Below, piece after piece: positions 32,580 through 41,650 of a DNA stretch of 64,000 nucleotides. Each line of letters opens with the position of its first letter. Position 1 is the stretch's first letter. This stretch comes from Haloparvum alkalitolerans (GTDB lineage Archaea > Halobacteriota > Halobacteria > Halobacteriales > Haloferacaceae), in assembly GCF_050122995.1 (NCBI RefSeq), contig NZ_JBNLIA010000015.1, forward strand, positions 62,001 to 126,000, read 5' to 3'. The position numbers and the translations under genes were made by a program. The notes beneath the pieces are model-generated. The model did not search any database. It worked only from the letters and a program-made list of their open reading frames with translations, and was not told the DNA's origin.

Positions 32580-32865
32580 GGCCGGGTATTCTCTGAAGAA
32601 TAGTTAAGCGGTACGGTCGCCGTGTCGGGTGGTTCGGAGCCCCCGCGGAACTTCGGCTCGCGGGGCGTGGGGTCGTCCCGCACGCTCGCGCGGATGCGAA
32701 GTGGTTAAAACGGTTCGCCGGGTAGACCCGACAACTCGCTGGTACGGGCGTCCAGCGGGCACCCGCCGCTCCCGGCCGCCTCGCGGCCGGAGGACGGGAC
32801 GAAATGTGGTCCGGAACGCGGCGCGCGCCGCCAGGACTGAATCGGAAGCGTCCGTGGACAACACT

Positions 32866-33456
32866 ATGGCACGAAGTTTCTACTCGCACATCAAGGAAGC
32901 GTGGCGCTCCCCCAAGGAGGGGAAGCTCGCCGAACTGCAGTGGCAGCGCAAACAGGAGTGGCGCGAACAGGGCGCCATCGAGCGCATCGAGCGCCCCACC
33001 CGCCTCGACAAGGCCCGCGAGCTGGGCTACAAGGCGAAGCAGGGCGTCATCGTCGCCCGCGTGGCCGTCCGCAAGGGTGGCTCGCGCAAGGAGCGGTTCA
33101 CCGCCGGCCGCCGGTCGAAGCGACAGGGCGTGAACCGCCTCTCGCGACGCAAGTCGATCCAGCGCATCTCGGAGGAGCGCGCCTCGCGGAAGTACCGCAA
33201 CCTGCGCGTGCTCAACTCCTACTGGGTCGGTGAGGACGGCTCCCAGAAGTGGCACGAAGTGATCCTCGTGGACCCCGCTCACCCCGCGATCGAGAACGAC
33301 GACGACCTCAACTGGATCTGCGACGACGACCACCGGGGTCGCGCCTTCCGCGGACTCACCTCGGCCGGCAGTAAGGGTCGCGGCCAGAACCAGCGCGGCA
33401 AGGGCACCGAGCACACGCGGCCGTCCATCTCGGGCGACCGCCGCCGCGGCAAGTAA
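32866..33456 (+). CDS. rpl15e: Ribosomal protein L15e (eL15)
   Basis: A 196-residue basic protein with the archaeal/eukaryotic L15e signature: MARSFYSHIKEAW, RARRLGYKAKQG-like RELGYKAKQGVIVARVAVRK, and NLRVLNSYWVGEDGSQKWHE. It belongs to the large subunit. A TTAAAA box at 32705-32710 lies 156 bases upstream, implying a long leader with a hairpin (arms CCGGCCGC and GCGGCCGG near 32772-32792) if that box is used. No tRNA or other RNA gene was found in the 286-base gap. Confidence 0.95.
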   Translation: MARSFYSHIKEAWRSPKEGKLAELQWQRKQEWREQGAIERIERPTRLDKARELGYKAKQGVIVARVAVRKGGSRKERFTAGRRSKRQGVNRLSRRKSIQRISEERASRKYRNLRVLNSYWVGEDGSQKWHEVILVDPAHPAIENDDDLNWICDDDHRGRAFRGLTSAGSKGRGQNQRGKGTEHTRPSISGDRRRGK

Positions 33457-33618
33457 GCCGCTCCGCGCGGCTCACCGCCGCGGAACCGTCTTCCATTTCT
33501 CACCCCGTGAGCGACCGTACCGTCCCCCGCGGTGCGTCCGTGGCGGCCCGGCCGCGCTCCCGCGCCACGCGTGCGCGCCTCCCGCAGCCTTAACTCCGCC
33601 AGTTCCGAACGTGTCGGT

Positions 33619-34431
33619 ATGACCCTCTCGCTCGACGCGACGCAGCTCGACCGCTACTCCAGACACATCATCATGGACGAGGTCGGCCCGGAGGGACAGA
33701 AGCGCCTGCTCGAGGCCTCGGCGCTGGTGCTCGGCGCGGGCGGGCTCGGCGCGCCCGTCATCCAGTACCTCGCGGCCGCCGGCGTCGGGGAGATCCACCT
33801 CGTCGACGACGACGTCGTCGAACGGTCGAACCTCCAGCGACAGGTCGTCCACGCGGACGCGGACGTGGGCGAGCCGAAGGTGGCGTCGGCCCGCCGCTAC
33901 GTGGAGGCGCTCAACCCGGACGTGGACGTGGTGACCCACGAGACCCGCCTCGACGCGGGCAACGCCCGCGAACTGATCGCCGACCGGGACGTGGTCGTCG
34001 ACTGCGCGGACAACTTCTCGACGCGGTACGTCGTCAACGACGCCGCGCGCATCGAGGGCGTCCCCGTCGCGCACGGCGCCATCTACAAGTTCGAGGGGCA
34101 GGTCACGACGCTGACGCCCGAGGGGCCCTGCTACCGGTGCCTGTTTCCGGAGGCGCCGGAGCCGGGGACGGTACCGGACTGCGCCGCGACCGGCGTGCTC
34201 GGCGTGCTCCCGGGGACCGTCGGCTGCATCCAGGCCACGGAGGCGGTGAAGCTCCTGCTCGACGCCGGCGAGCCGCTCGAGGGTCGCCTGCTGTTCTACG
34301 ACGCGATGGAGATGAGCTTCGAGACGGTGCCGTACCAGCGGAATCCCGACTGTCCGACCTGCGGCGAGGGGGGTATCACGACGCTGGACGGGATCGACTA
34401 CTCTGCGGGCTGTCGGATCGACGCGGACTGA
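33619..34431 (+). CDS. ubaA: E1-like SAMP-activating enzyme UbaA
   Basis: A 270-residue HesA/MoeB/ThiF protein. The nucleotide loop is GAGGLGAP at 39-46. Zinc cysteines are C171 and C174 (CYRC) with the second pair in CPTC near 255. The active-site cysteine is C188 in PDCAATGVLG, the same number as the catalytic Cys in Haloferax UbaA. It adenylates SAMP proteins for sampylation and for sulfur transfer to tRNA thiolation and molybdopterin synthesis. Partner of NcsA (15234). Confidence 0.95.
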   Translation: MTLSLDATQLDRYSRHIIMDEVGPEGQKRLLEASALVLGAGGLGAPVIQYLAAAGVGEIHLVDDDVVERSNLQRQVVHADADVGEPKVASARRYVEALNPDVDVVTHETRLDAGNARELIADRDVVVDCADNFSTRYVVNDAARIEGVPVAHGAIYKFEGQVTTLTPEGPCYRCLFPEAPEPGTVPDCAATGVLGVLPGTVGCIQATEAVKLLLDAGEPLEGRLLFYDAMEMSFETVPYQRNPDCPTCGEGGITTLDGIDYSAGCRIDAD

Positions 34432-34471
34432 GCGGAGAAAAAGCGGACCACAACGGGGCGCGGTCGGCGGC

Positions 34472-35587
34472 TCAGCCTTCCATGCCGCCGAACGAGAGCC
34501 CGGACTCGATGTACCGCTGCGCGAACAGGTAGACGAACATCACCGGCGCCGCGAACGTCAGCGCGAACGCCGAGAAGCGCGCCCACGGCACCGAGTACTC
34601 GTCGATCAGTGCGAACAGGCCGACCGGGAGGGTGTAGTTCTCCGGCCGAAGCACGGTCTGTGCGACGATGAACTCCATCCATCCTGCGAGGAAGACGAAG
34701 ATGAAGACGGCCGCGAGGCCGGCCTTCGACAGCGGGAGGATGATCTCCCAGACGACGCGCCACGGCGGTGCGCCGTCCATTACCGCCGCCTCCTCGTAGG
34801 AGGGCGGGATCGAGTCCATGAACGTCTTCAGCAGCCACGTGTTGAACGGCACCGCCATCGCGGCGTAGTACACCGCCAGCGCGAACTTGCTGTTGGTCAG
34901 GTCGAGCCCGGCGAAGATGGCGAAGACGGCGATGAGCATCGCCAGCCCGAGTCCGCCGCCGACCTGCGTGAACAGGATGTATCCGTACAGCACCTTCCTC
35001 CGCATGAGGAACTCTCTGCGGGAGAGTGCGTAGGAGGCGGGAACGATGACGATCATCGCCATGATAACCGTCGGGATCGCGACCGTCAGGGAGTTCCACG
35101 CGTACGTCGTGAAGTCGGAGGGGTTCTCGACACCGTAGTCGGCCGCTCGGAACAGCGTCGTCTCGCTCGTCACGACGCTGAGGTCGGTGAACGGGATCGA
35201 GACGCGGAGGCTCGGTATCACCACGTCGCCGATGACCCAGACGAACGCGGAGAGATCCATCCCCATCCAGAGGTCGCCCTCGGTCACCAGAAGCACCGGG
35301 TTGAACCCGTCGGGGATCACTCTGAAACCGCTGGAGGAGTACAGGGACGCCCCCTCTCCGGACAGCGCCGCCAGCGCGATCCAGTACACGGGGAACATGA
35401 GTCCCGCCACCAGCACCAGCGCGCCGAGCGACGAGACCACCGGCGCGACCAGTTGCGAGAAGCCGATCTTTCCACGCCGATAGAGGTCGATCTTGTACTG
35501 GCTCTTGTGGTACCAGTCGGCGACCGCCTCGGGGATCGCTTCGAGGTCGTCACGGATCTGGCCGGCGATTGCGGACAGGAGTGACAT
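34472..35587 (-). CDS. Sugar ABC transporter permease, MalG-like
   Basis: A 371-residue permease. Residues 1-40 are a charged N-terminal extension, followed by about six spans and a large loop at 70-155 after the first. The EAA motif is YEEAAVMDGAPPWRVVWEI near 265, which docks on the ATPase. It sits downstream of the MalF-like permease and touches it at 35587 (shared base), so the order is binding protein, MalF-like, MalG-like. Substrate: probably maltodextrin, from the neighbouring GH13 and GH15 enzymes. Confidence 0.88.
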   Translation of the reverse strand: MSLLSAIAGQIRDDLEAIPEAVADWYHKSQYKIDLYRRGKIGFSQLVAPVVSSLGALVLVAGLMFPVYWIALAALSGEGASLYSSSGFRVIPDGFNPVLLVTEGDLWMGMDLSAFVWVIGDVVIPSLRVSIPFTDLSVVTSETTLFRAADYGVENPSDFTTYAWNSLTVAIPTVIMAMIVIVPASYALSRREFLMRRKVLYGYILFTQVGGGLGLAMLIAVFAIFAGLDLTNSKFALAVYYAAMAVPFNTWLLKTFMDSIPPSYEEAAVMDGAPPWRVVWEIILPLSKAGLAAVFIFVFLAGWMEFIVAQTVLRPENYTLPVGLFALIDEYSVPWARFSAFALTFAAPVMFVYLFAQRYIESGLSFGGMEG

Positions 35588-36549
35588 CAGTGGGCCCCCT
35601 CCGCGAGATCGCCTTTTGTTGCGGCCACGATCATGAACAGGCCGATGATGGCCACGGCGGTAAGCATGATCGCCGAGCCTTCACCGAATTCACGGAACTC
35701 GAACGCTTCGCGGTAGCCGTACAGCAACACGAGTTCGTTCGCCCGCGCCGGTCCGCCCCGGTTGAAGATGAACGGGATCAGGAACTGCTGGAACGATGCG
35801 GCTGCAGTGAGGATCGAGGCGAACATTACCGGTCGCTTGATCGCGGGCATGGTCACGTGCTGGAACCGACTCAGGAATCCGGCCCCGTCGACCTTCGCCG
35901 CTTCGTGAAGCTCAGTCGGTACGTTCTGGAGAGCACTCACGGTGATGATCACGAGGAACGGGTACGCGAGCCACATCTCCGTCACGTTGTACGTGAAGAA
36001 GGCGAGCCACCTGTCGCTGAACCACGCTATCGGGTCGATCCCGAAGAAGGCCAGAAGCTGGTTCGCGAGACCAAACTGCGCCGAGGAGAAGGCGCCGCGC
36101 CAGATGGTGATCGTGAAGATGTTCGGTAGTCCCATCGGGAGAATGACGAGTGCACGCATGAGCCGCTTTCCGCGGACCCAGTGGTGTGTCAGGACCATCG
36201 CGATCCCGACGCCCAGCAACACTTTCCCGACCACGCTCGTCGCGACGAAGAGCCAGGTGATGCCGAACGATCGGTAGAATTGGCTGTCGGACAGCAGTTC
36301 CGCGTAGTTCGCGAAGCCGACGAAATCGGCCTCCCCGAACACGGTTCCCCACAGGCCCGGCGCGTCTTGGAACATCGTCGAGAGCGCAGCGTCAGTAAAC
36401 GAGAGCCCGATCAGGTAGACGAGCGGGATCGCAACGAACGACAGGAAAAAGAACAGACCGGGAAGCACCAGAAACAGCGCGAGGTTGTCACTGAGCCACC
36501 GGGGAAGCTCGTACTCGCGGACGTGCTGTGCGACGTCGGTCGTCGCCAT
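35587..36549 (-). CDS. Sugar ABC transporter permease, MalF-like
   Basis: A 320-residue permease with six predicted spans. The N-terminus is soluble (MATTDVAQHVREYELPRWLS). The EAA motif is LHEAAKVDGAGFLSRFQHV near 232. The last codon overlaps the next permease start by one base. Part of the putative maltodextrin importer, in an operon after the binding protein (three-base gap). Confidence 0.88.
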   Translation of the reverse strand: MATTDVAQHVREYELPRWLSDNLALFLVLPGLFFFLSFVAIPLVYLIGLSFTDAALSTMFQDAPGLWGTVFGEADFVGFANYAELLSDSQFYRSFGITWLFVATSVVGKVLLGVGIAMVLTHHWVRGKRLMRALVILPMGLPNIFTITIWRGAFSSAQFGLANQLLAFFGIDPIAWFSDRWLAFFTYNVTEMWLAYPFLVIITVSALQNVPTELHEAAKVDGAGFLSRFQHVTMPAIKRPVMFASILTAAASFQQFLIPFIFNRGGPARANELVLLYGYREAFEFREFGEGSAIMLTAVAIIGLFMIVAATKGDLAEGAH

Positions 36550-36552
36550 CGA

Positions 36553-37833
36553 TTATTCCCAGTTCTCGCGGATCCGGCTCTCGGCCTCCGCCATCGCCTC
36601 CTCGGGGTCCACGTCGCCGGTGAGCACGTTGAGGATGGCGTCCTCCGTGGGGCTCCACACGTCGTTCATCCGAGGATGCGCCGGCATCGGCGTCCCAGCC
36701 GCGGCGGAGGCGGAAAAGCCCTGCACCGCCTCGGGGAGGTCTTCGCTCCCGGCGAGTTCGTCGAGTACGGGGATGAACCCCTGCTCTTCCGCGAGCTCCT
36801 GGAGCACGTCGGCGTTGGTGGTGTACCACTGCGCGAAGTCGCGGCCGGCAGCGGCGCGATCCGGATCCTCTTCGATGCCGTCGGCGAAGTAGACCATCTG
36901 GATGCCGGAGTAGGGCGCCGGCGTCCCTCCCTCGGGGGCGGGGAGTTCCGCGACGCCGACGTCGAAGTCGACGTTGCCCAACTCCCACGGACCGTTGACC
37001 GCGAAGGGAGCGTTCCCCTCGTTGAACACCGCGACCTGCGGTTCGTACTCCGTGTCGTTGGGTGCGTAGGGCCACAGGTCCTCGGTGATCACGCGGAGCC
37101 CGCGGAGGGTCTCCTCGTTGGTGAGTCCGAGTTCGTGGCCGTCGGTTCGGTAGTAGAACCCGTCGAAGGCGTGGACGTAGCCGCTGATGAAGTAGGCGTC
37201 GATGTTGTACGACAGCCCGTACTGGTTGTTGGCCGGGTCGTGGTGCTCCTCCATGATCGACTTCATCTCCTCGATGGTCTCGGGCGGTTCGTCGACCATC
37301 TCCTTGTTGTATAGGAGCGCGACCGTCTCGGCGCTGACGGGGAGCCCGTAGGTCTCTCCCTGGAACTGAGCCGCACCCCGCGCGGCCTCGGTGTACGTTC
37401 CGAGGTCGACGTCGAGTTCGTCGGTCTGTGCCGAGAGGAACCCGCTGTCCGCGAAGTCGCCCGCCCAGTCGTGTGCCCACATGAACAGCTCCGGCCCTTC
37501 GCCGGTGGGGATGGAGCTGGTGAGCCGGTCCTGCATCTCTGCGATGTCGACGCCCTCGACGGCGTAGTCCGCCGAGCCGTTGTAGTCCGCGATGGCGTCC
37601 TCCATCAGCTGAAGTTCGCCCTCCTGTAGCTCGTACCAGAACTCGGCCTCGCCCGCGGGACCGCTCTCACCGTCCGAACTTCCGGAGCCGCTTTCGTCGG
37701 TTGCCCCTCCACCGGATCCTCCGGAACCGCCCGACCCGCCGTCGCCGCCGTCGTCCACGCTGACACAGCCGGCCATGCCGACCGCGCCCGTTCCAGCCAG
37801 TGCACCGAGCAGTTTTCGCCGTTTCCAAGTCAT
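36553..37833 (-). CDS. Sugar-binding lipoprotein of the ABC importer
   Basis: A 426-residue extracytoplasmic solute-binding protein. The signal KRRKLLGALAGTGAVGMAGC carries a twin-arginine-like KRRK and a lipobox ending in Cys near residue 23; a Gly/Ser-rich linker (about 30-60) follows, typical of haloarchaeal Tat lipoproteins. The mature domain resembles maltose-binding proteins (WAHDWAGDFADSGFLS). The ATG at 37833 is chosen because it places the signal correctly; another ATG 30 bases upstream would add ten non-signal residues. Confidence 0.88.
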   Translation of the reverse strand: MTWKRRKLLGALAGTGAVGMAGCVSVDDGGDGGSGGSGGSGGGATDESGSGSSDGESGPAGEAEFWYELQEGELQLMEDAIADYNGSADYAVEGVDIAEMQDRLTSSIPTGEGPELFMWAHDWAGDFADSGFLSAQTDELDVDLGTYTEAARGAAQFQGETYGLPVSAETVALLYNKEMVDEPPETIEEMKSIMEEHHDPANNQYGLSYNIDAYFISGYVHAFDGFYYRTDGHELGLTNEETLRGLRVITEDLWPYAPNDTEYEPQVAVFNEGNAPFAVNGPWELGNVDFDVGVAELPAPEGGTPAPYSGIQMVYFADGIEEDPDRAAAGRDFAQWYTTNADVLQELAEEQGFIPVLDELAGSEDLPEAVQGFSASAAAGTPMPAHPRMNDVWSPTEDAILNVLTGDVDPEEAMAEAESRIRENWE

Positions 37834-37968
37834 GGGTGAATCTGTGATGAATAATGAGTTCACTGTTGTAAAGATTAGGGATTGGTTCTCACTCTCACGC
37901 CAGTAGCGAACCGGTTCTCGCGGAGCTTATAGGGTCCTACCTCGGAAAAACGCGATCTAAAAACGTAC

Positions 37969-37991
37969 TACGAAATACTGCATCACAAATC
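37969..37991 (+). promoter_or_regulatory. Shared promoter element before the GH13 gene
   Basis: TACGAAATA (37969-37977) is followed by GC-TCA and AAATC (to 37991), 73 bases before the GTG of the GH13 gene. A matching element lies at 40189-40211, 72 bases before malK. The AAATC end overlaps the likely TATA box, so TACGAAATA would be at the BRE or just upstream. The gap between malE-like and GH13 genes is divergent, so this site could serve both. Confidence 0.55.
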
Positions 37992-38041
37992 TCGAGCGAC
38001 GCGTAACGCTTTACTCACGGGGCGGTCTCACGGACACCATC

Positions 38042-39913
38042 GTGATCCACCGAGCCGCGGTCCACCACCGGCCGAAGAGCGAGCAGGCGTACGCGTACGA
38101 CGCGGAGACGGTCCACCTCAGGCTCCGCACGGAGCGGGGCGACGTGGACTCGGCGACGGTGCTGTGGGGCGATAAGTACGACTGGCCCGGCACGTCCTCG
38201 CTGACGCCGATGCGTCGCGTCGGTCACGACGAGCGCTTCGACTACTGGGAGGCCGCGGTCGAACCGCCGCACCGTCGACTCGCGTACGCGTTCCACCTCG
38301 CCGGGACTCGGGGAGGGCGCGGTCCGGACGGCGAGGAACTGCTGTACCACGAGCGCGGCTTCGAGGCGGCCGCGCTCTCGGACCTCCCCGTCGACGACCC
38401 CGCGGGCGCGGCCGACTGCTTCGAGTACCCGTTCGTCAACCCGGCGGACGTCCACGACCCGCCGGCGTGGGTCTCCGACGCCGTCTTCTATCAGATATTC
38501 CCCGAGCGGTTCGCCAACGGCGACCCCGAACTCGACCCCGAGGGCGTCGAGGAGTGGGGCGGCAGACCCGACCGCGACAGCTTCTACGGCGGCGACCTGC
38601 GGGGGGTCATCGACAACCTCGACTACCTCGAGGAGCTCGGGGTCACCGCGCTCTACTTCACCCCGCTGTTCGCCTCCCCGTCGAACCACAAGTACAACAC
38701 CACCGACTACGAGACCATCGACCCTCAGTTCGGCGACGAGGGGGACCTCCGAGAGCTGGTCGAGGAGGCGCACGACCGCGACATGCGCGTGATGCTCGAC
38801 GCCGTCTTCAACCACTGCGGCCGCGGTTTCGAGCCGTTTCAGGACGTGGTCGAACACGGCGCGGACTCGGAGTACGCCGACTGGTTCCACGTCCACGAGT
38901 TCCCGGTCGAGTTCGAGCCGCGGCCCACCTACGACGCGTTCGCGTTCGAGCCGTACATGCCGAAGCTCAACACTGAGCACCCCGAGGTCCGGGAGTACCT
39001 GCTCGACGTGGCGACCTACTGGGTCGAGGAGGTGGACGTGGACGGCTGGCGGCTCGACGTGGCCAACGAGGTCGACCACGCCTTCTGGCGCGACTTCCGT
39101 GAGGCGGTCACGAGCGCCAAGCCGGACGCCTACATCCTCGGCGAGGTGTGGCACGACTCGCGCGCGTGGCTCCACGGCGACCAGTTCGACGCGGTGATGA
39201 ACTACCTCTTCACCGACGCCGTCCACGACTTCGTCGCCGAGGGCGAGACCGACGCGACCGCGTTCGCGGACGCCATCGACGGCCTGCTCGCGCGCTATCC
39301 GCGGCAGGTGACCGACGTGCAGTTCAACCTGCTGGGGAGCCACGACACCCCGCGACTGCTCCACCGCTGTGACGGCGACGAGTCGCTCGCGCGCCTCTCG
39401 CTGCTGCTGCTGTTCACGTATCCCGGCGCGCCCTGCGTCTACTACGGCGACGAGGTGGGGATGACCGGCGGCGACGACCCCGACTGTCGCCGACCGATGA
39501 CGTGGGACCCCGCCGAGCAGAACCGCGACCTGCTGTCGTACGTGCGGGACCTGACGAGCCTTCGGACCGGGGAGCGCGCGCTTCGACGCGGCGACCTGCG
39601 CGTCGACCGCGAGCGCTCCGGCGGGGACCTCGTCGTCTTCCGCCGCGTCCTCGACGACCCGGCCGCGCCGGACCCGGCGGCGGACGCCGGCGCGGTCGTC
39701 GCGGAGGAGGCCGACCTCCCCGCGGCCGAGACCGTCGCGGCCGCCCCCGGCCCCGACGAGAGCGGTGCGCTGACGGTCGCGGTCAACCGCGGCGACGAGG
39801 CCGTCACGGTGCCGGTCGACGGGGAGGCCGACGTGCTCGTCTCGACCGGCGCGGTCGACGCCGACGCCGGGACGATCAGCCTCGGCCCGACTGCGGGGGC
39901 AGTCTGGCGCTGA
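38042..39913 (+). CDS. Intracellular GH13 alpha-glucanase (neopullulanase or cyclomaltodextrinase type)
   Basis: A 623-residue GH13 enzyme without signal peptide. Residues 1-130 are an N-terminal beta domain, then the barrel with VFYQIFPERFANGD. The four GH13 regions are DAVFNH, GWRLDVANE (nucleophile Asp), GEVWHD (acid Glu) and LLGSHDTPR (transition-state Asp). The final 120 residues are a beta domain. Together with a binding-protein importer it would split imported maltodextrins inside the cell. The GTG at 38042 is supported by the length and the promoter element 73 bases upstream. Confidence 0.92.
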   Translation: MIHRAAVHHRPKSEQAYAYDAETVHLRLRTERGDVDSATVLWGDKYDWPGTSSLTPMRRVGHDERFDYWEAAVEPPHRRLAYAFHLAGTRGGRGPDGEELLYHERGFEAAALSDLPVDDPAGAADCFEYPFVNPADVHDPPAWVSDAVFYQIFPERFANGDPELDPEGVEEWGGRPDRDSFYGGDLRGVIDNLDYLEELGVTALYFTPLFASPSNHKYNTTDYETIDPQFGDEGDLRELVEEAHDRDMRVMLDAVFNHCGRGFEPFQDVVEHGADSEYADWFHVHEFPVEFEPRPTYDAFAFEPYMPKLNTEHPEVREYLLDVATYWVEEVDVDGWRLDVANEVDHAFWRDFREAVTSAKPDAYILGEVWHDSRAWLHGDQFDAVMNYLFTDAVHDFVAEGETDATAFADAIDGLLARYPRQVTDVQFNLLGSHDTPRLLHRCDGDESLARLSLLLLFTYPGAPCVYYGDEVGMTGGDDPDCRRPMTWDPAEQNRDLLSYVRDLTSLRTGERALRRGDLRVDRERSGGDLVVFRRVLDDPAAPDPAADAGAVVAEEADLPAAETVAAAPGPDESGALTVAVNRGDEAVTVPVDGEADVLVSTGAVDADAGTISLGPTAGAVWR

Positions 39914-40022
39914 GGGGGCTCGACCGGGGCCGCGCTCCCGCGGTCGCGGCCCCGGGGCGGCCGGATGCGGTGCCGGTGCGGTCGCGGTGCGGAGCGGTCG
40001 CGGGTCGGTGGCGGTTCGGGGT

Positions 40023-40076
40023 GGGACTGAACGGAGCAGCCGATCGAGCGGGCTGGGTTTTCTGGGTATCGCTGTC
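40023..40076 (-). repeat. Short copy of the structured intergenic element (copy 4)
   Basis: On the minus strand this reads box A (ending in CCCAGAAAACCC, from GACAGCGATACCCAG at 40076-40062), a short stem AGCC (40054-40051 complement) with GGCT, and box B with GAACGGAG in place of GAAAGGGG (40023-40036). It keeps the order of the larger copies at 20.4, 21.0 and 53.8 kb but the long loop is missing. Upstream, 39970-40020 holds GTGCGGTCGCGG-like motifs. It lies downstream of the GH13 gene, within a 347-base gap that also contains the malK promoter. Confidence 0.65.
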
Positions 40077-40188
40077 CAGCACAGCAGATCTCCGACAGCC
40101 ACGACCCGATCTCCGCGAGAATCGTACCTCTCGTTCGTCACGACCCCGACGTACCGAACCGCTCCCGCGGCACGATCTCTGAAAGTAA

Positions 40189-40211
40189 TACGAAATATCG
40201 CTTCATAAATC
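40189..40211 (+). promoter_or_regulatory. Shared promoter element before malK
   Basis: TACGAAATA (40189-40197) followed by GC-TCA and AAATC (to 40211) repeats the element found before the GH13 gene. The likely TATA box, CATAAATC, is 50 bases before the ATG at 40261. Same sequence order and same distance to the start codon (72 versus 73 bases) in two genes of one pathway argue for common regulation, probably by the TrmB-type protein at 43860 (inference). Confidence 0.6.
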
Positions 40212-40260
40212 CCAAAAGAAGGGAAAGAGTTATCCCGTGACACCACCCCACACACGGTAT

Positions 40261-41382
40261 ATGGCAACCGTACGGCTCGAGAACCTCCGGAAGGAGTTCG
40301 ACGCGGGGGATATCGTCGCGGTCGACGACGTATCACTCACGATCGATGACGGGGAGTTCCTCACGGTCGTTGGCCCCTCCGGCTGCGGGAAGTCGACGAC
40401 GCTGCGGATGATCGCGGGGCTCGAGCGCGCCACGGGCGGTCGGGTTCACATCGGCGACGACGACGTGACCGACCTGAGCGCGCGCAAGCGGGACGTGGCG
40501 ATGGTGTTCCAGAACTACGCGCTGTACCCGCACAAGACCGTCTTCGAGAACATGGCGTTCGGGCTCCGCATGTCCACGGACCTCGACGAGGCCGAGCGCG
40601 CGGAGAAGGTCGAGTGGGCCGCGGAGATGATGGGGATCCCGGAGCTGCTCGACCAGAAGCCGGACGAGCTCTCCGGCGGGCAGAAACAGCGCGTCGCGCT
40701 CGGCCGCGCCATCGTCCGCGAGCCCGACGTGTTCCTGTTCGACGAGCCGCTCTCGAACCTCGACGCGAAGCTCCGCGTGGAGATGCGCACCGAGATCCAG
40801 CGGCTCCAGGAGGAACTCGACATCACCGCCGTCTACGTCACCCACGACCAAGAGGAGGCGATGACGATGGGCGACCGGATGGCGATCCTCAAGGACGGCG
40901 TGCTTCAGCAGGTCGGTGCGCCCAAGGAGGTGTATCGCGCGCCCGCCAACGAGTTCGTCGGGGGCTTCGTGGGCTCCCCGAGCATGAACTTCGTCGACGT
41001 GCGCAGCGAGTCGACCGCGGGCGGCGTCGCGCTCGTCGCGGCGGACGAGGAGAGCGCCTTCCGGACGACGCTCACGGGCCCGGCCGCGGAGGGCCTGGAA
41101 CCGAACGAGCCCTACACGGTCGGCGTCCGCCCGGAGGACGTGTCGGTCGTCGACGACGGCATCGCGACGACCGTGGAGGTCGTGGAGCCGGTCGGCGCGG
41201 ACAACTACCTCTATCTCGACGTGTCCGCCTCGTTCATCGCCCGCGTCCCCGCGGCGGTCGAGCCCGCGACCGGCGAGCGGATCGAGGTCGACTTCGACGA
41301 GTCGGCTGTCCACGTCTTCGACCGCGACGGCGAGGTCGTCGGCGTCCCGGAACGGGACGACCCCGTGCCGGTCGAGGCGTAA
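40261..41382 (+). CDS. Sugar ABC transporter ATP-binding protein, MalK/UgpC-like
   Basis: A 373-residue ATPase. Walker A is GPSGCGKST near 38; the Q-loop is FQNYALYPH; the signature is LSGGQKQRVALGRA near 135; Walker B is VFLFDEPLSNLD. Residues 240-373 are the regulatory OB-type domain that in MalK proteins meets regulators. It energises the binding-protein importer encoded by 34472-37833 on the other strand. The promoter element upstream is shared with the GH13 gene. Confidence 0.94.
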   Translation: MATVRLENLRKEFDAGDIVAVDDVSLTIDDGEFLTVVGPSGCGKSTTLRMIAGLERATGGRVHIGDDDVTDLSARKRDVAMVFQNYALYPHKTVFENMAFGLRMSTDLDEAERAEKVEWAAEMMGIPELLDQKPDELSGGQKQRVALGRAIVREPDVFLFDEPLSNLDAKLRVEMRTEIQRLQEELDITAVYVTHDQEEAMTMGDRMAILKDGVLQQVGAPKEVYRAPANEFVGGFVGSPSMNFVDVRSESTAGGVALVAADEESAFRTTLTGPAAEGLEPNEPYTVGVRPEDVSVVDDGIATTVEVVEPVGADNYLYLDVSASFIARVPAAVEPATGERIEVDFDESAVHVFDRDGEVVGVPERDDPVPVEA

Positions 41383-41394
41383 GCGCGGCAGATC

Positions 41395-41454
41395 GCTTTT
41401 CTCCTGCGTCTCCTCTTTCTTTCTACTCTCTCCTCCCCACTCTCTCCTCTTCTC
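41395..41454 (+). terminator. Polypyrimidine tract after malK
   Basis: A run of about 60 bases that is almost all C and T, with only a handful of purines, starts 12 bases after the malK stop codon. Archaeal termination often uses T-rich stretches, so this is likely the malK terminator. The rest of the 268-base gap to the GH15 gene (opposite strand) has no gene I can support. Confidence 0.45.
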
Positions 41455-41650
41455 GCCGGCCCCAGCCGAACCCTTTTGTCGGATGGGGGGTCCACCTCGG
41501 GTCGGCCGGCGCGGACGTCGGAGTGGCGCTCCGCCGTCCGCCGGTCGGGAGTGCCGACGGTGTAGAACCGAACGGGGAAGGAGAGCCGCTGGCTCGTGGC
41601 TCGAAGAGCCCGTCGACGTAAGGACACGAAAGGAACGCTCGCGCCGCCCG

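Noticed and set aside
32629..32690. Possible tRNA-like T-arm (GGTTCGGAGCC) before rpl15e
   Set aside because: No acceptor, D or anticodon arms could be folded around it; just a short match.
37964..37980. A TrmB-type TACT repeat upstream of the GH13 gene
   Set aside because: TACT occurs twice but as a direct repeat, not the inverted arrangement expected, and the malK copy lacks it. I report the longer shared element instead.
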